Positions 21,202 to 33,906 are shown, counted from the stretch's first letter. The stretch: DNA of 52,973 nucleotides from Podaxis mareebaensis (GCA_018524725.1 JAEUWP010000155.1:1-52973), one strand, 5' to 3'. A program made the numbers and translations. Notes: generated by a model not told the origin, from the letters alone.

Positions 21202-21331
21202 ATCGATGCGGCTAACCTGGTTGAAGATCGGCTCTGTCACTCCAGAAAGATTTCGTCGAGTTGTACTGGACAAATAGCAACATGCATAATTTGATTGAAT
21301 ACACTGTACCCCCTGTCTGATTACGATTCAG

Positions 21332-23615
21332 CTACAGCTTGGATTTGTGTGCTTTGAGAGCATTATCAACAATCTCCGACATTCCCACAAGGGCTTCCTC
21401 CTCGAGGGTACGTCCCACGATTTGGACACAGATGGGTGCATTCTTAAAGGTTTCTGGATTATCTGACCACCACCGTCGTAAGGTATAACATCAAGGGGAT
21501 ATCGGCAGAGCGCGAACTCACAAAACTCCCAGTTCTTGCGGTCGTCATCATTATAGAATGAGTCCCGCGACTGTTTGGCGTCCAACACAGGATCAACCTT
21601 AGAAACGGGAACGATACAAGCCGGATAATCGAGAATATTCCAAACTGTCGTATACGTCGCATATCTAAGTCACACATGGCATAAACGCCAGATTAGGGCA
21701 ATACCAAGAAATCAACGTACTTGTTAGTTCCGTGCGGCGGCGCGACATATGGTGCCATCGGCGCGATGATCGCGTCTACGGGCCTTCCTGTCCCTGTAGC
21801 GCTTGCCGTTTCGCGCCAGTAATCCCAATAGGCTTGCCTCAACTCGCGTTGTTTGATGTTGATCTGCCAATATTGGAATGCGGAAAGATCAAGAGGAGGT
21901 GGGCGATGCATAGCTTGTTCAGGTGGCGCATCCAAGTCTTCAACTGCGAGACTCATAGTGCCAATGATTGGTTCCCCGGAGAGTGAGGTGATAGCCTCGT
22001 AGTCTTGTTTTCCCACTGCACCCCAGATGCTTCGCTGCAATATGTCAGTCTACGGACATCCGCAAGGGGCCCTTGGACTGGGTGCTCACTGCAACGCTAT
22101 ATATTTCCGGATGTCGAATCGGTTTCCAATCGATCACTATCCAACAGTGTCAAGGTCTTGAAAGGAAGGGCAAAGACTGGAATGATTACCATTGTGTCCC
22201 GCACGAAGCAATGTCTCCTTGGTCGTCTGCAATCCCCTCAAAACTGGTGGATGGGGCCTAATAACCTCGTCGTCCCAAAGTACAGCGAAGCACAATTGCT
22301 TCCCTCCGCCATGTTCAACAAGACAGTACTCATCCTCATTCCACCGCTTGCGAATGACCAATGGATCATATTGCCATGGTTCACGGGAGATAACATTCTT
22401 CATGAATGCTTTTACTCCCTCAAGGGATGTTGTCATGGGACCCAGCACCGATACGACGGAGATCTGGCCCTCGAGAGAGTTCATGCATCCCGCGTAGGGG
22501 ATTCGGTGGAATGAAGGACGAAGGCCATATAAGCCATTGAAGCCGGACGGGATGCGGATAGATCTGGGAAGTCATGAGACGAGACAGCGGATGTATTTGG
22601 AGAAAGGCTTACCCCCCAATATCTGAGCCCACTCCTATGACGAAGTGTGAATCATTCTTTAGGAAACACAACACCAGCTGACTTACCAAGTGGGCTTCCC
22701 CTCAAAGCTTCGAAAGTAACTCAGGTTCACTGTGTTGACAAGTGACAGTTATGATACGTACCAATCAATGCGCCCTCACCACCGGAAGAACCTCCAGAAG
22801 TGAGCGACCGATTAAACGGGTTTAGAGTCCTTCCAAAGATGTAATTGTAAGTCTCAGGCCACTACCAAGGGTCAGAATTGCGTGGACGTAACGTAGGAGA
22901 TCGCACACCATGAGAGTTTGGGGAACATTCGTTTTCACATATAATACCGCGCCAAGAGACTCAAGAATATCGGTGAGAACAGCATTCCTGGTTGCGGGTT
23001 TTCCAATCCAAGCAACGTAACCTAGCCAGGGCTTCTTAGTCAAATCAAATCGTGAGCTCAGCCATCAACCCTACCCATTGTTGATTCGATGCCTTTAATG
23101 CATATCTGATCTTTGAGCGAGACCGGGAGACCTGCCATAGCACGAATAAGCAAGGGCCGTAGGAAGAGGCAATGAATCGCTCAACCATGTAACGGTCCGA
23201 TGATCCTGCCTGTTCGCTTGAAATGGTCGTCCAGCTCCGCGGCCCGAGCGAGGGCTCTTTCAATGAAGATCTCTGTCAGGCAGTTCACCTTCATATGTGA
23301 GTCAGCGATACTGAATGTAAACGAGGACCAGTAGGAACGCACCAGTTGGTGGGCAACCACTGCTCGCTTAGAGAACGCAGTAGTCACTTCTACCGCAGAC
23401 CAAGTTCCCTTCGCCAAGTTGGACAGAATCACATCGACATGGGATTCAGTAATCTCTATCTCTCGAGCAGAAAGCAAGCCGCAAGTCTTTGGGAACTCAG
23501 AGACATCAAGCTGATCCTTGTCAGGTAGGCTAGTGAGAACCCATTCTTTCGGTATCGATTCCAGCTGTTGGCGTTTCTTCGCTTGAGCTCGTTCTTGCCA
23601 GGTGGTAGTTGTCAT
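21332..23615 (-). CDS. Amidase-signature hydrolase, acetamidase-like (565 aa, 12 exons)
   Basis: Hydrolyses amides to acid and ammonia; fungal relatives include acetamidases and fatty-acid amide hydrolases. Exons (ascending): 21332-21462, 21522-21664, 21721-22034, 22090-22136, 22190-22563, 22613-22634, 22687-22707, 22762-22861, 22909-23021, 23075-23131, 23186-23288, 23343-23615, 566 codons with the stop. The Ser-cisSer-Lys triad is visible: Lys132 in LPVSLKDQ, cis-Ser207 in TSGGSSGGEGAL and nucleophile Ser231 in GVGSDIGGSIRIPSG, with the 24-residue spacing usual for the family. Two micro-exons of 21-22 nt encode the residues between the two serines. No signal peptide; probably cytosolic. Confidence 0.9.
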
Positions 23616-26416
23616 GGTGAGATTATGAGGGCAAGATGTTGGTGAGTTCTGTTTCCGTTATCTCCACTCCCTTGCCGATGTTCTGAACATGTTCATGTGA
23701 CTATCATCCCAGAATCCCCCAATTACCAACACACATGGGAGTTGCTGTCTGCGTATGGAAGTCAAGGCGGATAAAGTATTGGGATAGGCAGGGACCAATA
23801 GGGCTTCTATGGTGTTCATGGTTCGATGTCCGAGTCTAAAACATCAAAGAGTAGACAGGTCCGTTTTTCCGTCTTGCAAATAGGAGTCCACTGTCCAGGT
23901 CTGTACAGACAAGGTTTAAGGTTTGAGCGGCACATCACATGCACCATCCAGTTGGCATCAGCCCTGGGATGGGAATGTACATCGAGGCGGTTCTCACGAT
24001 TCACGGGTCTAGGAAACCCGGTCCGGCTTTATGACCGTAATAGTAGTGCATCAGATTCAAAACAGTCCACCACAAGCTTCTTTGAAGTTACACGATACAG
24101 ACGCCAGAATAACATAGCATTGGATCTTTCAATTATAGTCCTTCTGCAACTGTATTGATATTTGCACTCCTCTCGTCTCACAACCTAATGGTCCTTACCG
24201 GAATAGAGTGAACTCCATTTAGCGTCACACGCATATATGGACGGCTCCTTGCTATGGATATCATTGAATTGCAGCATGCAATGCAGGCCAGGAAGTGTTG
24301 TCCGTGTTTCTGCCATCCGTGAAGCATCTCCATGGCATAATCCTTCGACGCGTAGCTTAGCCGGTACCTTATTGTAAGCGAATAAGACTAAGATGCCTTC
24401 CATCATGAGTCTATATTCCTGCTTTATCGCACTTCGGCCAAGATCCCTGCTCACCAACCACGCATCCCAATCAACTTCTGTATGATAGAAACGTCAGGAT
24501 GCATGCATGAACCACCCTGTGACCGGCTTCCCAGTTTTTTTTTCAGCTCTGTGACATTGGATGGCCACTGTAGTCCACGCAAGATGCAAACGGTTGCATC
24601 GGAAACCGATCTACTCCCAGTTCTCTGACCCGACGGTCTCGGAGGGCCTTTCATTGCCGCATTCCCTAGTCCTCAGGCCTTGCTCCACCTTTGCTCTATT
24701 AGGTCAAATCTGCCTTGAATCATAGATACCAGGTTTGCCATGCCAGCATGGTAACGGCGAAAGGTTGTTGATGGTTGATCAAGTCTTGAAGCTGGAGATG
24801 TGGTTATGATTAGGGGGGATGTTGAATCCGGTTCTCCCAACCATCTAGCTGCGCCCACTCTAAATAATAGCCTTGAAATTGACGCAATCGTACAAGACCC
24901 AGCATCATACTTGCCAAGACACCTTGTTAGTGCCTGGCTGGCGAAGTTCGGCACAGTAATTACTCCGTGGTAGAACCAGCGTCCTTGTGGATTAGGCATG
25001 ATCACGAATTCTGGGCTTTGGTGAAATATTGATACCATCGCAGAAATTCGTGTGGGACTGGGATGCTAGTTTGTTTTCAGGCCCTAGGGGCTAGATGGTG
25101 GCGAGTACGAATTAAGTATTCTCTAAGTGCTTTTAGCCGCATCATCTCATCCCCTTTTGTGTGACAGGCGTCACAGGACAATGACCACGAGCACTTTCTC
25201 CGCTCATCCCTGTGCTTCTCGTTCAAGGGCCAAATGAGGGCCAAATGATTCTCTCTACAGGCACACTATGTTTTATGGGCTCTGTCGAGTGAGCTTCCAA
25301 GCGAGGTGATGCCGATCCGAGAACCATCATGTATATATCCGGAAAACTAGGGCAATACCACCACAAGAATCGTCTTGTGATGATATGAGGGATGCACTAC
25401 TATATAACGTTGAAGTATATCTGTTGACTTTGCCTCTGGCGATAGTACCTGTCCGAAGCATGATCAAGATAATTCTCTGCATAAACACCCGGAGTGGAGC
25501 CCGAAGTTTAGCCTCTTCTCCCAGGTTGTAGTTCTAATGATTGAAAGAAGGGCATTGCGTTTTTCCGAGTAGACATTATGTCAATCTGCACAAGGAAAGT
25601 CCAACCTCGGTGACTACAAACTGATTGACAATTTCTCCTTCATTGGCTCTGCCCACATAGGAATCGAACCAAGCAGCAGCAAGTGACTCGAGGTGTATTT
25701 CACACGAGGTCCGGGATTCGTCATGGATATGGGGAACAGGCGCTGAATCTCGCACCTTGACACTTGGTTCCTAAAAGCTTATATCCCATGATACATGGCC
25801 AAGACAATACCCAAGATCTGTAAGGAGTGATATTAGTTGTCACTTCACGGTTGCTCCACCAAATCAGCAAGCTGCCCAGGTCATTTGGTGCAATTGTTAG
25901 CTGGCTATTAATTGGTCATTATGTCCATGTTGAGGACCGCAGATGCCTGCCGACTAACGTCTGGTTATGCACACCAGGGCTCTTCATCCAGGTCGCAAGA
26001 TTACCACTAATTCTAGTGTGGGCTTTTTGACCAAGCTATTGTTCCGTTATCCGTCTCATGATTGACGTTATAAGGGCAAGATCACTCCCCACATCCTAGT
26101 TTCCCCAGATTATGATTCCTATACGATGTTTAGACGATTAGTGTCTTTACTCGCAACACGACGGAAAGGTTAAAGAAGCCCTCATCTAAAGAAGACCATA
26201 TCAAGTGGTGCCCACGGGATACATCAGGACAGCTGACAGGTGAAAGATTCCGATGAAACGCCCGACTTCTTCAATTTTTCCTCCGGGAGCTGCTTCCCGG
26301 CCACTTGCTGTTATGCTTCCCCATTGTTATAATCCAGGTAGGCGAACCATCTACCGAGTCCGATTTAAGAGGATAAATAGCTTCACGGCCCCTATGGCTT
26401 TCACCAGTTGTCTAAT
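23616..26416. other. Gene-poor stretch with a possible decayed gene
   Basis: Between the amidase and the LPMO I find no complete gene. Minus-strand frames at 24673-25038, 24451-24654 and 24185-24457 lie in series and could be exons of an unrecognised or decayed gene (the first contains NPQGRWFYHGVITVPNF), but I could not join them into one frame and know no matching family. 25039-26416 has nothing I can support apart from the LPMO promoter. Confidence 0.35.
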
Positions 26417-27603
26417 ATGCGTCTCTCTTCTTTGCTTTGTTCTGCAGTGGTCCTTGTGACAGAGGTCGCTGCCCATGGGTACGTTCCCTGGATCAGAATC
26501 AACGGCCAGACTATTCCAGGCTGGGACGTCACCAAAGGTACTGCTTCGACTCTAGGCCGCGGCCTCAGCTATCGATCCTAACGGGCCTTCAGATCCATAT
26601 ACCACCCCTCAGGTGACCAATATATTGATGATTGCAATGAGCCCGATTCTCACCAGCAATGCCACGGAAGCCTTTGCGTGTTGTTCGTGGAACAAAGCTA
26701 GACAGTGGCTACATTGCCGATCCTACCTCGCCTGACATCACTTGCTCTATCGGCAACCAGAAGCTTCCCCCTGTAAGTACTCACGTTGGGGCAAGACTGA
26801 GACAGCATCAAGGTTTTTACGGAACCATACAGGGTCCTATCAGCGCAACCGTCGCTGCTGGTGGTACTGTTCAGGTTCTTTGGAACACTTGGCCTTTAGG
26901 ACATTTTGGTCCAGTGCTTAACTACATGGCTAAGTGCCCAACTAGTGACTGTTCGACATGGAAAGGCGACACTGGATCCCCCTGGTTTAAGGTAGGGTTG
27001 ACGTAGTCTCGTCCTGTGCCACACGTTGACCCTCGTTTCCCTTGTCCTCTGTGTCCAGACCCAACAAAGTGTTTACTCCAACGGAGAATGGGCGTCTGAC
27101 ACTCTTGCAAAGAATAACTTCACCTACAACGTCAGGATCCCCTCCAACATCACTCCTGGTGCTTATGTGAGTAACACCCCGATCTGAGTTTAATGTCATT
27201 AATGACGTTAATCCAGCTCCTGCGCCATGAGAACCTGGCTTTGCACGGTGCCTCAAATATCGGTGGTGCTCAGTTCTACCCCGTTTGCATACAATTGACA
27301 GGTATGCCTATAAACCCTGCATCGGAGACGCTCCTCTGAGTTGACCCGAGTTACCGGTGGTGGAAACCTAAACCCCTCGGGTCTCAGCTTCCCGGGTACC
27401 TACAAGGTATGTGGCTTGACCGCACTAATCTAGGCGGACACTCAAAGAAAGCATAGGCCACCGACCCTGGCATTCACTTTAATGTCTATCAAGGCGATGC
27501 TGCCAACCGGGTGAGCCGTTTCGTTGATGCACCACCCCTTCTTTGCTTATAACATCAGGCCTATGTCCCGCCTGGTGGGCCTGTCTATCCCGGCTTGACC
27601 TAA
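26417..27603 (+). CDS. AA9 lytic polysaccharide monooxygenase (249 aa, 9 exons)
   Basis: A secreted copper enzyme that oxidatively cleaves cellulose. Exons: 26417-26537, 26593-26612, 26671-26772, 26833-26991, 27059-27166, 27217-27301, 27351-27406, 27457-27510, 27559-27603; 250 codons with the stop. The signal peptide MRLSSLLCSAVVLVTEVAA is followed directly by His20 (HGYVPWIRING), the N-terminal half of the histidine brace. The second brace ligand is His105 in PLGHFGPVL and the axial Tyr191 lies in GAQFYPVC, with the conserved Gln189; His180 in ALHGA is the second-sphere histidine. No carbohydrate-binding module. An upstream in-frame-looking ATG at 26395 is in the wrong frame for the signal peptide. 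Suggests a plant-cell-wall-degrading life style. Confidence 0.93.
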
Positions 27604-28029
27604 GCCAGTTTTTTCGAGCTGGTTACGCTCGTATCCAGAGATCATATGAACATAAACATGTAAAGTCTCTCAGTAAACTTCGTGTAACAAATCAATATGA
27701 AGCATAAGGTGAGAGAACGCATAAGAAAGGTTTTGCTGGATCGGCTATACATGAAGCTTATGCAGGAAGATCCAATTCGGGTCCCAGAGTAACTGATCAC
27801 CAAGTTGTGCCCTTGTCAAAGTGCGCTGTCCGAGCTTCAGCACAGAGCAGTGGTTAATGAAGAATATTCGCCATTATCTTCGAAATATCAGGAGTATTCT
27901 CGCCCGGGAAAGGCAGAGGACTCAAGTAGCTCATTAGTCACCATTATAGGTGACAAGCAGGAATCGCATGTTGTGCGTAAGACTTGGTTACTGGTAGTTT
28001 TCTCGGTTACAGCAGGTAAGCACAAATCA
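27604..28029. other. 3' flank of the LPMO gene
   Basis: Opposing short open frames without recognisable motifs; no gene supported. Confidence 0.5.
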
Positions 28030-28173
28030 GGAGCGGCACAAGATGCCAAGTTCCGGCCAACGATCTTGTTCATGAAATGGGGTGGCGTCTAGGCCGCGGG
28101 TCCTAAGTGGGGGATCATGAAAGGCATTCGACATGCATTCCGGGAGAAGAAGCTGTATTCCTGTGCCATACTC
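28030..28173 (-). pseudogene. NACHT gene relic 1 (5' part only)
   Basis: Reading YGTGIQLLLPECMSNAFHD aligns with YGKGLQLLLQESMPDAFHD at the intron 1/exon 2 boundary of the NACHT gene at 10.7-12.7 kb. After HD a one-base deletion shifts the frame, and homology fades near the equivalent of the ITSWGL motif, before the P-loop. The match includes the bases just 5' of the exon, i.e. intron sequence, so it is a DNA-level copy and not a retrocopy. Confidence 0.65.
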
Positions 28174-29076
28174 GCACATAAGTAATGGCAATGAAACAGG
28201 TAAATGGACGCAATGCACGGCCTTCCCGCAGTTTGACCGCAAAGCTACATATTGATATGCTGATTTATTGTCAAGTGAGAGGAATTGTCATCAAATTGTG
28301 GCCCACTGAGAACCAAGTCGTGAGTGGTGGGTCAAAGAACAGGTGGGTGCTGGGACTGCGGGCATCAACTTGCTGAGCGTCAATAGTTACACGTGGATGG
28401 CTAGATGAAATCACACGCTTTCCGCTGAAGACTTTCCCGGAGGCTTTAGAGAGCGAGCAGGTCTGAGTGGGTTTGGGTGAGCGGAAATAGCCTCTCAGAT
28501 ACTGTCGAGTCAGGAACGAACATAGTACGTGCACTGCTAGTACTCATGATGCGGTCGTCGGTGTGTTGACTGGTGTCAATTGAAGCGTGGTGTAATCTGA
28601 TGCAAGAGACAAGCTCCAGTTTCCATGGTCTTCTCAGACGGAGTTGGATACCCCTCCGTTACTTGAATTAAGCTCTATAATGTGATCAATAAAAGAGATT
28701 GACAGGGAGGACTCGCTGGCGACGACTTGACAGTCCATCTGCTGGTGAGAACTGAAGTCAACCCTAAACACTTAACGCCTTCCATCAGGGCTCTTCATAT
28801 ATCATACAAGCTCGCCGCTCGTCAGTTGTCACAACTCCCTCAATGAGTCGAACTTTTCCATCCGACAGGCTTTGTGACTCGCAGCCTTAATGCTATGCTG
28901 TTCATGCTATGTAGCCCAGCTCGGTTCAGAGTCTTGCTACTAACATCAGTATGCAGATGAGATAAGGATCTGACTCCCATATATAAAGTGTACCAGGCGT
29001 AGTGGGTATCATTACCCAGTACCGACTCACCAAACACTCTTTTCCTCTCACTCTAACATCAAACCCGCAAAACACG
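28174..29076. other. Intergenic; promoter of the small secreted gene
   Basis: Contains a TATA box (ATATATAAAG, about 28979-28988) some 90-100 bp before the next start codon. Nothing else supported. Confidence 0.5.
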
Positions 29077-29317
29077 ATGCGAAAGCTTTTGCTTCTCCCA
29101 TTGATCGTGTTGTATACCCAACTCGCATGCGCGGCTCCTCCCAGCAACATAAGTGAGTTGAAGCCAGCACGAATCAGAACCGGATAGTAAAAGAGCTCTA
29201 GAGAATGTCGTGAAGAACAAGGCCGGTATATTCCACCACGGCCTCGCATACAAAGAGATTGGGAATATACCCAGACCAGTCCAGCGCGTACCTATTCAAC
29301 AGAAGCCCGCAGCCTAG
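29077..29317 (+). CDS. Small secreted protein (63 aa, 2 exons)
   Basis: Exons 29077-29152 and 29202-29317. The signal peptide is clear (MRKLLLLPLIVLYTQLACAA), and the mature part of about 43 residues is basic and proline-containing (GIFHHGLAYKEIGNIPRPVQ) with no cysteine. The upstream TATA box and the 49-nt GT-AG intron with a good donor (GTGAGT) support a real gene. Unspliced, the frame would stop soon after the donor. No family known to me; a secreted peptide or small effector-like protein is possible. Confidence 0.6.
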
Positions 29318-30368
29318 TGAGAAACCTTCCTCCATCACAATAGTAATCTCACCAAAGTGGCTTAACATGGGGGTCGTTTCAGGTTCTCCGATGCCTCATC
29401 TAGTGGGATTGTTATCCTGTAGTGTAACATAGGATGTTGTGCTGGGCATAGTCTTCCATGAATGTCCTTTTAAGGGCCGATACCCCTGTTCCCGTTTCTG
29501 CATGAACCAGTGTGCTTCGGTAAGGGTGTATAACAGTTTGATTGGTTATGCGACGGTCACAGATCCCCGGCCGACATTTTGATACTCGGAAGTCGTTTGT
29601 GCCTTTGGGTTACTTGGCACCAATGATAAGCTGACAAGGTTAAACGCCACTGTTCCTAGATGGAAGAGTACATGAACAATAAGGCAAATAGGTAAGGATC
29701 ACGCAAAGGAGAAGTTCTTCCGGCCCGTCACAGGCTGTTCGTTTCATCTTAGCGAGTCTGATCAGCAACGTGAAGCCTTAAGCAGACATCGACGGTCAAA
29801 AACGCCCGAAGGAGATAAGGGGATCGGGAAAATGACTCGTGACTCCGGTGAAACCTAAAGGCGCACGGGATCCTCGAATGTTTTAGTATAAAGGCTACAT
29901 GGCTACATCTGACATCTGACCGAGATTCATTTATTTTGGTGGAGCGATTCGACTTTTGGCGGATGATATAAAGTGCTTACGCGGGATGACACAGATTTCT
30001 GTGTCATGCTTGGTGTTATAAAACTCATAACTAGAACCCACACAGTGGCCTAGGCCAGCTTGTCTCGGAGGTCAGCCACTACGTCCGCATTCCAAAAATG
30101 AACTGGACAGCATAATCTTCCTACGCCTTTTAGCACCAGATTCACTACGCATTTCTCGAAGTTGCAGGTTTCGGGACCTCCCAATTTTGCGTTTCCGTAT
30201 ATGGACATTTACGCTGGGCCAAGCCCCCCTCCACTTCATTACATCGGTGAACCAAGCCCTTCCGATCCCATTCCATAAGCGGAGCTTGTCAGCGACCATC
30301 CAATCGTCGCATCGCTTCCGAGTTCCCGAGAACAGGTTTTCGAAATATCCCCTACTCATTTGGCTACT
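29318..30368. other. Intergenic, no supported gene
   Basis: A minus-strand open frame at 30072-30359 is rich in Arg and Trp and has no recognised motif. I see nothing else. Confidence 0.45.
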
Positions 30369-31662
30369 TCAGTCACGATACTGATACCCTATATCGTCCA
30401 AATCTGAGTGTTCTGATCTTGCGAACTGCATCACGAGGGACTTGGGCTTCTTCGCAGCTTGACCGCCCAGTCCCAGGGCCCATCCCAGCCCCAGACGGAC
30501 GCTAATCAACATCATGGTACACCCATAAAGTGCTGGCGAAATCGGAAGGAGCAGCGACCACAGGGTCATACTTCGAGTAACGACAACAAGCAATATGAAC
30601 GTCCAGACCCTTGGGATGAATGGTCAGCTAAGGCGATTGATCATGGTGAAGGGGTTTACGTGTAGATGGCTGCGCTTTCAACTATGATAGATGATATACG
30701 CTAGTAGGAGGATCAGTGGATAGCTCCTGCCTGGTGAGCGAGTGAGCCTACCATGAAATAGGTATATAGCGATTTGTGGACGAGTTTATTAGCAGCAAAA
30801 GCCCTCCAAGCAATGAACACTGTTAGTCTATGGGTGAGCGACTCCGTCTATCAACATTACGCAGGGTATCTTGCCTGTACTGTACAAATTTATGCTGTAC
30901 GGTGTAAATGATTAGGTGGGATTTTGATTTTGATTCAGCAGTAGAACAATTTACCATGTAGTGAGCGCCGTTGTAGACAAGAACCACCACCGGATCTCGG
31001 TGGGATTTTTGAAGAATAAGAGTAGGTGCCGGACTTCAAATACTGTCAACCGAATGGCGCATACTGAGAACTTGATGTCAGATCCCGATCAATCGCCTGT
31101 ATATACTTGGACTTACCAATGAATCCAAGAAAGCATAGCAAAGGGAATAAGATAATAGTTAGCTTCTTGTTTCCGATTGTCCACAGGCGGCTAAGCTGAT
31201 TTGGGCATGTGAGCGCTTCAGTCTTGGAGTGGCTGATTCAGAGAGACTCGCCATTAATGCGTCACCGACGAAGACGCTGAGCATCTCAAAGATGAAGCGC
31301 ATAAAGGATGCCCTACTCCGGAGCTTGTTATCTTCTACACGCGACATCATCGTCACCCAAGCAAAAGCCCAGTGCTATATAACCTGTTGGTGAGTGAATC
31401 ACAAGGCCAGAATTTCACGGGTAGAACTTACGAATGTGGTGAGGATAAGCATCAAACTCCCTAAAGTCTTCCAAAACTTGAGCTCCTTCTTTTGGGCGCG
31501 TGTAGGATCAACTCCTTTGGCCGTCCGTTGACTCTGGACCTCAAGTGCGCGATACCTCTTGTTCAGGACCACACTAGAGACGGTAAACAGCATGACGAAG
31601 CACCCATAGAAGGTACTGTCCATGAACATCTGCATAGAACTGAGAATAACCAGAGACGGCAT
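30369..31662 (-). CDS. Seven-TM membrane protein, paralogue 1 (296 aa, 8 exons)
   Basis: Exons (ascending): 30369-30609, 30660-30700, 30752-30819, 30875-30894, 30955-31042, 31117-31195, 31252-31374, 31432-31662; 297 codons with the stop. Hydrophobic segments in order include FYGCFVMLFTVSSVVL, WKTLGSLMLILTTF, FEMLSVFVGDALM, KKLTIILFPLLCFLGFIG, IRWWFLSTTALT, the VESAAIYTVWTFILLVVV segment and ALYGCTMMLISVRLGLGWAL. Loop landmarks shared with paralogue 2 are HW, GD, RLW, VESAAIY and ISVRxGLGWA. It resembles the large agaricomycete family of receptor-like 7-TM proteins of unknown ligand. Introns 2 (31196-31251) and 5 (30820-30874) are GC-AG. Relative to paralogue 2 it has one extra intron at 30610-30659. 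Confidence 0.82.
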
Positions 31663-32653
31663 GGCGAAGGTGGAAGTCGGGGAAGACGGTCAAAGATCCT
31701 CGGACACGTCTTTATCTCACTGCAACTCAGTCAGCGTCCGCAGAGCGCTCATGGTTACCTCACCTGTCAGTCGTGATCATATCGATTCTGCCATTTAAGT
31801 TCCAGCTCCACGGGGCGTTTCAGGACGTCCCTGAGGGAAGGTTGATCGCCAAACCCTTGAAACATCCTCAACTCTTCTAAGTCTCACTGCTTGTCAAGGT
31901 CTGAGAGCGATACATATTGTCCCTATCAACTTCCGGCGTCCATTTTACGTCTCAGAATTCCTCGCTTTAGGCATCTCTTCGCTGATGAAACGAAGGGCAA
32001 TTCAGTGCTCGTCCACAAAGGACGCCGGTCCCGAAAACCTGCCGGAAGCAATGGCACCATCTACAGACATGCGACATGTTACTCGCGGGGAATCATATAT
32101 ATTTCACCCAGAAACACGAGCGGATTAGATCCGCTGTCTGAGTGATCCTTGTTATGATGGGGCCATCAGACACCTTTCGATCCGTTGCACCTTGTTGGTG
32201 CCAACCCTGCTCATCACTAAATTCCAACCTTCAGACCCAGTTCAGCGCTTGCTACAACATTTTTGACAATATCCTCAGGCCTTGGACTCTACCCCGACGA
32301 CAGTTCGTACATTCTGTATTCAGGCAGTTATCCTTGGAACACACCAATGAGGATTTGTCGCGGATAGAGTCAACGAGTGACAAAGGAACTGAATGGATCG
32401 TATGTCATCCTGAACGCCCGGCGAATTCACTTCCGCATAAGGTCGACTTCGAGAAGCGAGATGCGCGCAAGAACGGCGCCCCCGTCTGCCTTCTCGGGGA
32501 TACTTATCGTAATCTTCTCCAGAAAGTCTTCTCCAGGTAGGATTTTCGTTTCAATGATCGCGTTCCTCATATCTATTCCAACATCCAAATTCATAACTTA
32601 CCACCCTCTCTCTTAGCCACCTTTCCCGCACACAAGAACCCCCTAGGATATCT
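31663..32653. other. Shared upstream region of the two 7-TM genes
   Basis: About 1 kb between the two divergent start codons. A plus-strand open frame (32142-32540) has no recognised features. This is presumably the promoter region for both genes. Confidence 0.5.
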
Positions 32654-33906
32654 ATGGACGACGCAACAGAACGTCGCACGTGGACGCTCATCCTCAGTGT
32701 AAATGCCTTCTATGGCGGCTTCTTTGTCCTCTATGTCACCTCCTCCCTCCTCCTCTTCCAACGTCGGCGTCATCTCGAGACGCAAGCCAGATATGGCTTT
32801 GGGGGAGACAGGGAACGATTACGGACGATGCGGTTCTGGGAAATTACAGGCGCGATTATGTTTGTTGTTTTGACCGCTGTGAGTTGCGCGTTTCAGTGCC
32901 TGAGGATTTTCCGTGAGGTTGAAGCTGTCGGTAGCATTGGATGTTGAATTGGATTGTTTACATGGGTGAACCTCCAACGAAGGTTGCGCTTATGATTGCG
33001 TTCACAAGGGTGCTGTTGTCTGAAACCACACTTGTTGTTGGGGACCTTGTCATCGTACGTCTTCATACCCATGCCCAAGATCGATCTTAAGTGGTCCTGG
33101 TGTAGATTCATCGTCTGTGGATGGTTGGTAACAGAAACAAACTTCTCGTAGCATTTCCTCTCTTTGCCCTCACCGCGTTTTTCGGTATGTATCGTCTTCT
33201 CTGTTTAGGAACCCACCTCATTCATTGCGCCCAGTCTTCGCAATCCCACTCTCATGGCAGTATTACCTGGTCTACTCCAGAAAACCGCTATCCTGGATCC
33301 TGACACAACCGTTCTGGCTTATGGGTGTCGTTTCGTCGACATTAAGGTCAGCCTGCTCTTGCGACACTTGCTCGAATAACTAACCGACATCTTCCTGTTT
33401 TGGTTGCCAGTGTAAATGTCTACTGCACTCGTACGTCCCTCAGTTTCCATCCAAATCTCACTTCCTCACAGATCCATATCCACAGTCGTCATGTCCTGGA
33501 AAATCTGGCGAGCAAACCTCGGCGCCCGACGCTACGGCGGTGGCCAACTAATGGTACTTCCCTTCCCCCACCTCAGCTCACCCACATCTAACATCACACA
33601 AACCACTAGCACGTAATAACCATCCTAGTCGAATCGGCCGCAATCTACAGTCTCTGGATGATCACCGTCCTCGGATTACTCATTGCAAAACACCCCCTCT
33701 ACATCATCTTCTATGACATCGCAACACAGCTCTATGGCGTCTCAACAATGCTCATTAGTGTACGTGTTGGGTTAGGTTGGGCGACGGGTGAAGGTGGGCG
33801 GACGATGCAGAGTGATATGCAGAGAGTGAGTACGTGGAGACCCGCTTCGCTGTCGCCTATTGTTGTTGCGGTTGAGGCGCAGAAGAGTGAGGATACGGTG
33901 GCTTAG
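32654..33906 (+). CDS. Seven-TM membrane protein, paralogue 2 (306 aa, 7 exons)
   Basis: Exons 32654-32878, 32935-33054, 33106-33184, 33235-33346, 33411-33430, 33486-33553, 33610-33906; 307 codons with the stop. Segments: FYGGFFVLYVTSSLLLF, EITGAIMFVVLTA, LSETTLVVGDLVI, NKLLVAFPLFALTAFF, the ILTQPFWLMGVVSSTL segment, SAAIYSLWMITVLGLLIA and LYGVSTMLISVRVGLGWA. Three exons (79, 20 and 68 nt) have exactly the lengths of their counterparts in paralogue 1, showing an old duplication that kept the gene structure. The cytosolic tail is Ser/Thr/Glu-rich. All its introns are GT-AG, unlike paralogue 1. Ligand and function unknown. Confidence 0.83.

Noticed and set aside
24185..25038. Series of minus-strand frames that might be exons of a gene
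   Set aside because: I could not join them by plausible splice sites into one frame and know no matching family; kept only as a note on the gene-poor stretch.
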